Below, one piece after another: positions 42,578-49,328 of a DNA stretch of 49,328 nucleotides. The position numbers and the translations under genes were made by a program. The stretch is from Dorea sp. CAG:317 (lineage in GTDB: Bacteria; Bacillota; Clostridia; Lachnospirales; Lachnospiraceae), in NCBI GenBank assembly GCA_000433535.1, contig FR892680.1, positions 119,185-168,512 of the forward strand, written 5' to 3'. Below the pieces are notes generated by a model. It was not told where the DNA came from and ran no database searches. It saw nothing but the letters and a program-made list of their open reading frames with translations. Positions within the stretch are counted from its first letter, which is position 1, and each line of letters opens with the position of its first letter.

Positions 42578-43847
42578 TTTCATCTAATTTCATATATAAT
42601 AATATTTTCACTTGAAAGGATTTCTCCGTATGGCAGATCTCCATCTGACCATGATATTTTTCTACTACGAGTTTCACATTTTGTAATCCTATTCCATGTC
42701 CTTCTTTCCTACTTTTCGTTGTCAGATAAATTCCATTCCGCACTTTTGGTGTATCTTTTATGCTATTCTCAATCTGGATATTCATGATTCCTTTTCCATA
42801 ATACATCTGAAACGATAATCTCCTTTCATCTGAAGCTGCTGTCCCACGAATAGCATTATCCATAAGATTTCCCACTATTATACTTAGATCAAATAATTCT
42901 TCCCCTATATGATTCGGTATTTCCACAGAAATCTCCGGATTTTCAATTACTGATTTCGAATCTTCCAAAATATAATTCAGCAGATTATTCATATTACGGT
43001 TTTCTGTATATAAATGATGACATAAGGCTGTTCCGGCTATATTCTCCATTTGTTTCAGATACGATAGAATCTCTTCATTTCCTCCCGTTTTTGCCATTGC
43101 CCCTATTGTTGTAAGATGGTGCTTGTAATCATGATGTATCTTATTCAGCCTGTCCTGTGATTTCATCATCATCTCCAGTTCTTTTGCATACTGGCTCATC
43201 TGAATCTTCAGCTCTTCCTGTTTTGCTGTTTCAATATAACTTTTCTGAACCTCATCGTGCAGATAAAAAATAAACACATTGATAAACAGTAAGAATAATA
43301 CAATCGTAGACCGCACACCTCTTCTGTCTGGCAGCAATATCCTGATACAGACTATAATACTGATCACCGGGACAGAAAGCATAGCAAGCCAATGACGGTT
43401 CTTTATATAATAACTTCTCTTTACATCCACTTTTCTTTCAATAACAACTTCCAGTAAAAAGAATATAAAATTTCCCATTACGATAGTTCCCGGTCCCATG
43501 TGATGATGCACCGGATTTCTTGCTACCGCATACCGTTGAAAGAGCACGATTGGAATCCCATCACATAAAATTCCCATAATATATACCATAAGTGTATTCC
43601 AGGCATGATGTTGCCAGTCTGCCTGATATGCCACTGTTATAATTAACAGAGCGATCAGCTCAAAGATCAGATCTCCGTACATCGTTCCCCACTGCATACT
43701 TCCCCAGCAGGAAAGCAGATATGCACAAAAATATGCAAATAGCTTTTGTGTATCCTCATTTTTTTGATACAGGATGGTATTATAACGGAACACAGTATAA
43801 ATCCAGAATAATTTACTTGTCAGATAAGTGATCAAATGGATATTCAT
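42573..43847 (-). CDS. AgrC-like GHKL sensor histidine kinase
   Basis: A 424-residue kinase. The N-terminal 200 residues hold five or six membrane segments. A coiled linker follows (SYIETAKQEELKIQMSQYAKELE), then the dimerisation region with the phospho-acceptor His in KIHHDYKHHLTTIG (about 240), and a GHKL-type ATPase domain with the N box in IIVGNLMDNAIRG (about 330) and the G box in GHGIGLQNVK (about 390). The layout is that of peptide-sensing AgrC/ComD kinases. It overlaps the regulator gene by 4 bp (ATGA). No agrB or agrD gene is visible nearby, so the signal is unknown. Confidence 0.9.
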   Translation of the reverse strand: MNIHLITYLTSKLFWIYTVFRYNTILYQKNEDTQKLFAYFCAYLLSCWGSMQWGTMYGDLIFELIALLIITVAYQADWQHHAWNTLMVYIMGILCDGIPIVLFQRYAVARNPVHHHMGPGTIVMGNFIFFLLEVVIERKVDVKRSYYIKNRHWLAMLSVPVISIIVCIRILLPDRRGVRSTIVLFLLFINVFIFYLHDEVQKSYIETAKQEELKIQMSQYAKELEMMMKSQDRLNKIHHDYKHHLTTIGAMAKTGGNEEILSYLKQMENIAGTALCHHLYTENRNMNNLLNYILEDSKSVIENPEISVEIPNHIGEELFDLSIIVGNLMDNAIRGTAASDERRLSFQMYYGKGIMNIQIENSIKDTPKVRNGIYLTTKSRKEGHGIGLQNVKLVVEKYHGQMEICHTEKSFQVKILLYMKLDEK

Positions 43848-44557
43848 AATCTTTTCTTCTCCGTTTGTAATAGTCTTTCCCTGACCTTCTTGCGATTTGC
43901 TTTACTGATACTGAGACGTGTCTGGTCTTTCATAACCACGTTGTCATATTCGTAATGCTCCACGTGTTCCATATTGATGAGATAGGACTTGTGAATCAGT
44001 AAGAAATATTCTTCTGTTACATCCGCTACATCCTTTAATTTTCCTCGATATTCAAATTCTTTTTCCGATGTCACGATATGTACTCTTTTTCCCAGACTAT
44101 AAAAATACAGGATCTTGTCATAAGAAATTTTGTGGATTCCTTTTGTATCTGTATATTCAAATATTTTCTTCCGTTCTTTTAACAGTTCCCGTAATTCACC
44201 TATTACCCGGAAAAGTTCTTCCTCTCGGATCGGCTTTACAAGAAAATCAAATGGATGAATGCGGAATAATTTCATAGCATATTCCTGATATGTTGAAATA
44301 TAGGTAATCTGCAGTTCTTTTCCATAATTTTTCTTTCGTATCTCCGTTCCGATATCAATTCCATTCTCATGTTCCAGACAAATATCAAGGAATAACATAT
44401 CGTAGGATTCTTCTTCTAGCCTGTTAAGAAGCTGCACCGCAGAATAGTATATTTCTACAGATATCTGACAGTCATTCACTTTCCCATAATGGAGTATCTT
44501 CTGTTCTAACCAATTACATAGGATGATGTCATCATCACAGATTGCAAGTTCTAGCAT
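43844..44557 (-). CDS. LytTR-family response regulator (AgrA-like)
   Basis: A 237-residue response regulator. The receiver domain (1-120) has the acidic pocket CDDD near residue 8, the phospho-acceptor Asp in MLFLDICLEHENGID (about 58) and Lys in FLVKPIREEEL (about 107). The C-terminal LytTR domain (about 140-235) contains IHKISYDKILYFYSLGKRVHI, FLLIHKSYLINMEHV and LSISKANRKKVRE. It is the first gene of a two-gene operon with the kinase. Its most obvious target is the RHS toxin gene next to the operon, whose upstream region carries a 21-bp-period direct repeat of the right kind (inference). Confidence 0.93.
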   Translation of the reverse strand: MLELAICDDDIILCNWLEQKILHYGKVNDCQISVEIYYSAVQLLNRLEEESYDMLFLDICLEHENGIDIGTEIRKKNYGKELQITYISTYQEYAMKLFRIHPFDFLVKPIREEELFRVIGELRELLKERKKIFEYTDTKGIHKISYDKILYFYSLGKRVHIVTSEKEFEYRGKLKDVADVTEEYFLLIHKSYLINMEHVEHYEYDNVVMKDQTRLSISKANRKKVRERLLQTEKKRL

Positions 44558-44594
44558 ATTTTCTTACCCTCAGTCTTTCGTATCACGACAAATA

Positions 44595-44624
44595 GGGAAA
44601 AGAATCCCCTTCAATTCTTTTCCC
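44595..44624. repeat. Perfect 11-bp inverted repeat in the leader of the two-component operon
   Basis: GGGAAAAGAAT (44595-44605) and ATTCTTTTCCC (44614-44624), with an 8-nt loop, lie about 40 bp upstream of the regulator start codon. It could be an operator or a leader hairpin. There is no U-tract, so it is not a standard terminator. Confidence 0.65.
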
Positions 44625-44759
44625 GAATGGACGTCACTAATTTTGTGTCATTTTTCCGATGCAACAGCACCTCTTCCTTTGCTGTCTTATTTTGTCCTCT
44701 ATATAATAAACACTTGAGCAAGAAAAAACTGTCGCCATTTTATGATTTATCCTGGATTA

Positions 44760-44794
44760 TTCACGGCGTAGCCGTGAAAGTGGCTGAAAGCCAC
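44760..44794. repeat. Two adjacent short hairpins (REP-like) upstream of the IS
   Basis: TTCACGGC-GTA-GCCGTGAA (44760-44778) and GTGGCT-GAA-AGCCAC (44780-44794) are two perfect hairpins with 3-nt loops, one base apart. Paired hairpins like this occur in REP-type repeats and at IS200/IS605 ends. No IS605 transposase is present here. The stretch from 44625 to 44860 contains no gene. Confidence 0.6.
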
Positions 44795-44859
44795 ATAGTT
44801 ACTGTATTTTAATTGAATATTGCTTTTCACTTATCTAGTGAATAAAAAAAGAGCATCCA

Positions 44860-46300
44860 TTTGTGGTAAAATTAAGGTGTTCAAAGCCATTAATAATACA
44901 AACAAAGGAGCCCTTCATGAGTATTGTAAACACCTTATCACTAGAAAGCAATAGACAGATTAAAATAAATTTTGATGGAGGAGATTTATCCTCCGATGCA
45001 GGCCTGCTTCTTATCAAAGAATTCGTAAGTAAACTTGACATTGATAAACTTTTCAGTCGCTCATTTAAGACTAATGATTCTGCATCATTTAGATATCACA
45101 CTGACAAGGAGAATCTCCTTCAGATAATCTATATGATTATTGCAGGTTATTTTGAAGATGATGCTTCAGATGAACTTACAAATGACCCAGTATTTAAAGC
45201 AGTACTAAATAAAGATGCTTTAGCATCACAACCTACGGTATCAAGATTCTTTAACCGTATGGATGAAGATACTTTAAACCAATTCCTTACGATTGGCAGA
45301 ATACTTCGAAAAAGAGTTTACAGTATTCAGATGCCACAGGCTGTTATTCCGGATCTGGATTCCACTCTTCTTGATGCATACGGTAAACAGGAAGGCAGAG
45401 CCTTTAACTTTCATTATCAGAGCAATGGATACCATCCACTTGTCTGTTATGATGGAATGACTGGGGATCTGATAAAAATCCAACTTCGTGATGGAACACA
45501 GTATTCCTGCACTGGAGTGGTTGACTTCCTGCAACTAATACTTGATGAATATCTGAATGATTATCCAACAATCCAAATTCTGCTTCGGGGTGACAGCGGT
45601 TTTGCTACGCCTGACCTTTACAAGCAGTGCGAGGAAAATGGCACAAGCTATGTCATCCGGCTGAAGGAGAATGGTATTCTCCGTGAAAAAGCATCCCATC
45701 TTGTGGATGAGCTTGATGAAATCACCAGGAATAACAAAGTTGATTATGCGGTAGTTTATGGTGATTTCATGTACAAAGCAGGTCCATGGCCTTATGAAAG
45801 GCGTGTGGTTTGCAAGGTTGAAAAGCCGGAAAACCAGATGGTTTACATGTACACATTTGTTGTCACAAACATGGATTCCTCACCAGAGTATCTCATAAAA
45901 TTTTACTGCAAAAGAGGACGGATGGAAAACTTCATCAAAGAAAGCAAATCCGGTTTTGATTTCGCTTCTGTAAGTAGCCATGCTAGAATCGTAAATGCCA
46001 ACAGACTTCAGGTACACGCTCTTGCGTATAACATATTTAATTGGTTTAGACGATTGGCATTATCAGCAAACATGCGAAAACAACGCATAGATACCGTCCG
46101 TTTAAAACTGCTGAAGATTGCTGCAAAAATAATTCGTTCAGCAAGATATATCACATTCAAGCTGTGCAGTAGCTGCCCTTATAAGAATGAATTCTATGAG
46201 ACACTTTCAAATATCGGTAAGCTGAATGTACAGCTGGAATAGCAACTATTAACGAACCTTGATAGCTTAACAATTGCACTCTGAACTCTGCCACAGGGAT
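44860..46300 (+). mobile_element. IS1380-family insertion sequence
   Basis: A single transposase gene (44917-46242) with short flanks. The ends could not be fixed with confidence. The best candidate terminal inverted repeats share GTGG near 44863 on the left and, inverted, near 46289 on the right, with about half of the next 15 bases matching, so they are imperfect. No clear target duplication is visible. It lies upstream of the agr-like operon. Confidence 0.75.
44917..46242 (+). CDS. IS1380-family DDE transposase
   Basis: A 441-residue transposase. Diagnostic blocks are the N-terminal FDGGDLSSDAGLLLIKEF, the first catalytic Asp in VIPDLDSTLLDAYG (about 160), the second in LLRGDSGFATPDLY (about 225), and the C-terminal YCKRGRMENFIKESKSGF, the Y-x2-R-x3-E-x6-K motif that carries the catalytic Glu. 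All three acidic residues are present and the frame is intact, so the element may be active. I chose ATG 44917 because AAAGGAG precedes it at the right distance; upstream codons in frame lack a site. Confidence 0.93.
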   Translation: MSIVNTLSLESNRQIKINFDGGDLSSDAGLLLIKEFVSKLDIDKLFSRSFKTNDSASFRYHTDKENLLQIIYMIIAGYFEDDASDELTNDPVFKAVLNKDALASQPTVSRFFNRMDEDTLNQFLTIGRILRKRVYSIQMPQAVIPDLDSTLLDAYGKQEGRAFNFHYQSNGYHPLVCYDGMTGDLIKIQLRDGTQYSCTGVVDFLQLILDEYLNDYPTIQILLRGDSGFATPDLYKQCEENGTSYVIRLKENGILREKASHLVDELDEITRNNKVDYAVVYGDFMYKAGPWPYERRVVCKVEKPENQMVYMYTFVVTNMDSSPEYLIKFYCKRGRMENFIKESKSGFDFASVSSHARIVNANRLQVHALAYNIFNWFRRLALSANMRKQRIDTVRLKLLKIAAKIIRSARYITFKLCSSCPYKNEFYETLSNIGKLNVQLE

Positions 46301-46372
46301 TTTATACCCTTTTGACGGGTTAATTGAGTGATGTTATGGCTGCGTGGATCAATTTTTAGATTCATGGCACAG

Positions 46373-46627
46373 TTATCGCTTCAGATACTGTTCCGTGAAT
46401 AATTTAGGTTTATCATTCGTTATTACACTCCACCAGATTACACTCCACAAAATGCAAAGTGCAATGGAACCCGCCTCACTTGTATTCTTTTTACTGCACA
46501 GCATTCCAAAGCAAATACATCCGGTCACTACCGCAGGAAATAAAAACTGCGACAATAAAGACAGTAGTGTAATATGCAATCTTCCATGCAGGAACAAGCA
46601 ATTACATATTCTCGCAATATAAAGCAA
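46373..46627 (-). CDS. Possible small membrane protein or gene remnant
   Basis: An 84-codon frame with two or three hydrophobic segments (LSQFLFPAVVTGCICFGMLC, IALCILWSVIWWSVI). It would start with TTG and has no ribosome binding site that I can see. An internal ATG before LCSKKNTSEAG would give a shorter peptide. The gap 46300-46680 holds nothing else except the thiN terminator. This may be a remnant of a membrane-protein gene cut by the IS. Low confidence. Confidence 0.25.
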   Translation of the reverse strand: MLYIARICNCLFLHGRLHITLLSLLSQFLFPAVVTGCICFGMLCSKKNTSEAGSIALCILWSVIWWSVITNDKPKLFTEQYLKR

Positions 46628-46628
46628 C

Positions 46629-46659
46629 GAAAAAGGAATGTCACTTTTGGTAACATTCC
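46629..46659 (-). terminator. Terminator of the rsgA-rpe-thiN operon
   Basis: GGAATGT (46635-46641) and ACATTCC (46653-46659) form a 7-bp stem followed by UUUUUC on the minus strand, about 25 bp after the thiN stop. Confidence 0.8.
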
Positions 46660-46681
46660 CTTTGAAACGATCTCTTATTTT

Positions 46682-47341
46682 TTATAACTTACTATCCTTT
46701 GTCTCCATCAAAATCACCACACCGGACAAGAAACTTATCACCGCTTCTTCGTCCTCAATCTGATTGCTTACGCACAGACTGTCATAAGGTGTCAGTGTAT
46801 GGTTATGGAGCGGATATTTTGCGCCGGTAATATTAAATTCGAAGATTTCCTGTCCAAGCGGAAATACTGAGAAATACGTTCCGTACGCCTCGTCTTTTCT
46901 GAGAACGGTTTCCTCACCGATCAGACGTATCCGGTTCTGGCGGTCGATAATTTTTGCATCAATTCCTGCCCTAAATGGAATATATAATGACTGCACATTT
47001 GCCCAGAGGTGATCGATCCGTCCTCCGGTTGCTCCAAGGAGCAGCATCTCTTCACATCCAAGCATCATGGCAAGGCGGATAGCATGCTCTGTATCAGATG
47101 CATCTTTTACCGGATTAAATTCCCGGATAGGCACATCCGTCTCATCACGATAGTAATCTCTCACCGCTTCATCTACACTGTCAAAATCTCCTACGATGTA
47201 GCTTGGCCGGATCTTGTGCTGATACAAAAACTCCATGCCCTTGTCCACACCGATAATGTGGCTGTATCCTTCTTCCAATACAGATAACGTGAATTTCTCA
47301 TCCAACTCGCCGCCACTTACGATCACGATTCTCTTACTCAT
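46682..47341 (-). CDS. thiN: Thiamine diphosphokinase
   Basis: A 219-residue thiamine pyrophosphokinase that makes thiamine diphosphate from thiamine and ATP. Recognisable blocks are GVDKGMEFLYQHKIRPSYIVGDFDS (about 31-55), KDASDTEHAIRLA, and LLGATGGRIDHLWANVQSL (about 100-118), the substrate-binding signature. The C-terminal B1-binding domain has ITGAKYPLHNHTLTPYDSLCVSN. The start overlaps the end of rpe by 8 bp. Its product is the cofactor of the PFOR encoded at 3393-6929. Confidence 0.95.
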   Translation of the reverse strand: MSKRIVIVSGGELDEKFTLSVLEEGYSHIIGVDKGMEFLYQHKIRPSYIVGDFDSVDEAVRDYYRDETDVPIREFNPVKDASDTEHAIRLAMMLGCEEMLLLGATGGRIDHLWANVQSLYIPFRAGIDAKIIDRQNRIRLIGEETVLRKDEAYGTYFSVFPLGQEIFEFNITGAKYPLHNHTLTPYDSLCVSNQIEDEEAVISFLSGVVILMETKDSKL

Positions 47342-47996
47342 AACTCTTCAGTATCTCCATAAATTCCTTTGTGTTCTGCGCCGCATCTCCGTTGAATACA
47401 GCCGATCCTGCTACGATAATATTTGCGCCCGCATCCAGAACTTCTCTTACATTCGTCAAATAAATGCCGCCATCAACTTGAATATCCACATTTAATCCCT
47501 GTTCTGTGATCATTTTACGGATAGCGCGAATTTTATCCAGCGACTCCGGAATAAATTTCTGACCGCCGAATCCGGGATGTACACTCATCACAAGAAGCAT
47601 ATCAACTTGAGACAAGAGATGCTCCACCTCTTTTTCACTTGTCTCCGGGCAGATAGATAAACCAACCTTCATACCGCACTCACGGATCTTAGAAATGGTT
47701 TCCTCTACATTTTCACAGGCTTCCAGATGAACTGTCACCAGATCGGCTCCCGCTTCTTTGAATGCCTCCACATATCGAATCGGCTCCTGCACCATCAGAT
47801 GTGCATCCATAAACTGATTGGTTGCATTGTGGATAGACTTAAGTACCGGCATACCAAAAGAAATACTCGGCACAAACATACCGTCCATTACATCAAAATG
47901 GATATATCCGGCTCCGTTTTCTTCTGTTTTCTTCATTTCCTCTCCCAGATTTTTAAAATCTGCCGCCAAAATGGATGGCGCTAACACATAGTTCAT
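47334..47996 (-). CDS. rpe: Ribulose-phosphate 3-epimerase
   Basis: A 220-residue TIM-barrel enzyme that interconverts D-ribulose 5-phosphate and D-xylulose 5-phosphate. Signature blocks are LAPSILAADFKNLGEEM at the N-terminus, YIHFDVMDGMFVPSISFG (metal-binding His and Asp), DAHLMVQEP, VMSVHPGFGGQKFIPESL (about 140) and VDGGIYLTN followed by AGSAVFNG (phosphate loop). The length is standard. It starts one base after the rsgA stop codon and overlaps thiN, in the Firmicute gene order kinase-rsgA-rpe-thiN. Confidence 0.97.
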   Translation of the reverse strand: MNYVLAPSILAADFKNLGEEMKKTEENGAGYIHFDVMDGMFVPSISFGMPVLKSIHNATNQFMDAHLMVQEPIRYVEAFKEAGADLVTVHLEACENVEETISKIRECGMKVGLSICPETSEKEVEHLLSQVDMLLVMSVHPGFGGQKFIPESLDKIRAIRKMITEQGLNVDIQVDGGIYLTNVREVLDAGANIIVAGSAVFNGDAAQNTKEFMEILKSYE

Positions 47997-47997
47997 A

Positions 47998-48876
47998 CTA
48001 ATACCTCCTCTTACTCTTCAGTTCCTCATACATTTCAAGATAATCCTTGTATCGTATTTCGTGGATTTCTCCTGCCTCTACCGCTGCCTTCACAGCACAA
48101 TCCGGTTCATGGACATGATCGCACCCTAAAAATCTACATGTTCCTTCATAGGGATCGAACTCCGGGAAATAATATTTTAACTCTTCTTTTTCAAAGTCAT
48201 TGACATACAGAGAGCTAAAGCCCGGAGTGTCCATGATATATGAATCCTGCGCAATAGTAAATAGTTCCGAATGTCTTGTCGTATGTTTGCCTCTCTCGAT
48301 CTTACTGCTTATATCCCCGGTTTCCATCTTCGCATCCGGATTAAGAATATTGATAAGAGATGATTTTCCCACACCGGAAGGACCTGCAATGACAGTTGTT
48401 TTCCCTTTCAGCAGTTCTTTTATCTTCTCGATATTCCTCTCTTCCAGCGCACTGGTAAATACGCACGGATATCCACAGCCTTCATAAACACTTCGAAGCT
48501 TTTCCACCTGTTCATCCTCTGCGATATCTTCTTTGTTAAAGCATAAGACAACCGGTATATCCTGTCTCTCCATCATAACAAGGAAACGGTCCAGAAGATT
48601 AAAATGCGGACTTGGCCTTGTGACTGCAAATACTACCAGCGCCTGATCAACATTTGCCACGGCCGGACGGATCAGCTCATTTTTTCTCGGCAGAAGTGCG
48701 GTGATATTTCCTGTCATTGTCTCTTCATCCAGCACTTCAATTTCTACGTTGTCTCCCACAAGCGGTTTCTGCTTTTCTTTTCGAAAGATTCCTTTCGCTT
48801 TACACTCATAAACACCGAATTCTACTACATTCACGTAGTAGAATCCGGCAATTCCTTTTATTATCTTTCCCTGCAT
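47998..48876 (-). CDS. rsgA: Ribosome small subunit-dependent GTPase A
   Basis: A 292-residue circularly permuted GTPase that helps 30S subunit maturation. An N-terminal OB-fold (1-70) is followed by the G domain in permuted order: G4 CFNKEDIAE (about 118), G5 TSALE, G1 AGPSGVGKSSLIN (about 165-177), G2 RGKHTTRHSELF and G3 DTPGFSSL (about 218). The C-terminal zinc knuckle has the Cys/His set CRFLGCDHVHEPDCAV (about 250). Upstream is the PASTA-kinase gene, 36 bp away. Confidence 0.97.
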   Translation of the reverse strand: MQGKIIKGIAGFYYVNVVEFGVYECKAKGIFRKEKQKPLVGDNVEIEVLDEETMTGNITALLPRKNELIRPAVANVDQALVVFAVTRPSPHFNLLDRFLVMMERQDIPVVLCFNKEDIAEDEQVEKLRSVYEGCGYPCVFTSALEERNIEKIKELLKGKTTVIAGPSGVGKSSLINILNPDAKMETGDISSKIERGKHTTRHSELFTIAQDSYIMDTPGFSSLYVNDFEKEELKYYFPEFDPYEGTCRFLGCDHVHEPDCAVKAAVEAGEIHEIRYKDYLEMYEELKSKRRY

Positions 48877-48912
48877 TACAGTAAATTTTCCTTACCTTTT
48901 CTAATGCTCATC

Positions 48913-49328
48913 TTACTCATCAGTTTCAGAATCGGAACCTCCCTGACCGGAAGATTTCGGTCCTAAGCTTAAGACATATTTGATCGTACTTCCCTTAGAT
49001 GCATTTCCGGAAGACGGAGTCATGGAAATAATCATACCTTCCGGATAATTATTACTGTACTCTTCACTCTGCTTGGTTGCATTTAATCCATTTGCATATG
49101 CCCAGTCAAGAAGCTCTTCTTCATCTCTTCCGACAAAACTCTGAATGGATACTTTTTCTTCCGGTTTCTTGCCGCGGCTCACCAGAATGTCAACCGTTGT
49201 TCCTGCGGAAACCTTCTTACCTCCGGCTACGCTCTGGGACACAACTTTTCCTTCTGCAACACTGTCATCGTACTCATAGGTTACCGTACCGACCTTAAGT
49301 TTTGCACTCTTGATCATAGACTGGGCGT
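48913..49328 (-). CDS. prkC: Partial: C-terminal PASTA domains of a Ser/Thr protein kinase
   Basis: The frame continues beyond the right edge of the window; about 138 residues are visible. They contain the end of one PASTA domain (LKVGTVTYEYDDSVAEGKVVSQSVAGG and GTTVDILVSRG) and a complete further one (SIQSFVGRDEEELLDWAYANG to GSTIKYVLSLG), then a Ser/Gly/acid-rich tail. PASTA repeats bind peptidoglycan fragments, and in Firmicutes the extracellular part of PrkC/PknB lies just upstream of rsgA, as here. The kinase domain itself is outside the window, so the name rests on the domain type and gene order. Confidence 0.85.
   Translation of the reverse strand, partial: AQSMIKSAKLKVGTVTYEYDDSVAEGKVVSQSVAGGKKVSAGTTVDILVSRGKKPEEKVSIQSFVGRDEEELLDWAYANGLNATKQSEEYSNNYPEGMIISMTPSSGNASKGSTIKYVLSLGPKSSGQGGSDSETDE

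Noticed and set aside
46344..46622. Plus-strand 92-codon frame after the IS
   Set aside because: No ribosome binding site or recognisable motif, and it overlaps a more protein-like but still doubtful minus-strand frame.

Overview
The window reads as chromosomal DNA from a low-GC anaerobic Firmicute, most probably a gut Lachnospiraceae (Clostridia). Support comes from a one-chain pyruvate:ferredoxin oxidoreductase, the PASTA kinase-rsgA-rpe-thiN order, AGGAGG-type ribosome binding sites, a lysine riboswitch, LytTR/GHKL signalling genes and a Tn554-like recombinase set. This placement rests on gene content only. Most genes are on the minus strand; the exceptions are a Na+-symporter, an AraC-type regulator and an IS transposase.

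Layout: (1) 1-10.8 kb is mostly core: a partial gene of unknown function, a lysine-riboswitch-controlled NhaC-family transporter (likely a lysine importer), an HTH-Uma2 fusion, nifJ, a neurotransmitter:sodium-symporter gene behind a very short tryptophan-ending leader peptide and terminator, then lgt and ychF. (2) 11-23.4 kb is accessory: an ABC exporter whose ATPase is truncated at a sharp junction, an unknown 400-residue protein, three consecutive tyrosine recombinases plus a TnpC-like protein (Tn554-like), a DinG/XPD-like helicase, a 517-bp gene-free stretch with duplicated sequence blocks, a sigma-region-4-like regulator, a winged-helix protein with a degenerate receiver, and a YjbR-like protein. 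(3) 23.5-25 kb holds a compact two-gene unit: a predicted HExxH metallopeptidase and a small hydrophobic-helix protein. (4) 25-32.2 kb is a carbohydrate or conjugate-utilisation cluster: a secreted M19-like hydrolase, a GH3 glycosidase, a GPH-family symporter and a divergent AraC regulator. The symporter and the regulator are each broken by an apparent one-base loss in a homopolymer. (5) 32.2-44.6 kb is a polymorphic-toxin locus: an agr-like sensor kinase/LytTR regulator, a 3000-residue WapA-like RHS protein, a small membrane protein (candidate immunity protein) and a lipoprotein. (6) 44.7-46.3 kb is an IS1380-family insertion. (7) 46.6-49.3 kb is the core cluster thiN-rpe-rsgA-PASTA kinase, transcribed leftward.

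The observations most worth following are the leader-peptide attenuator (7087-7227), the metallopeptidase/small-protein pair (23546-25004), the 21-bp-period direct repeats upstream of the RHS gene that may link it to the adjacent LytTR regulator, the three-recombinase Tn554-like unit, and the duplicated blocks in the gap at 20946-21462.
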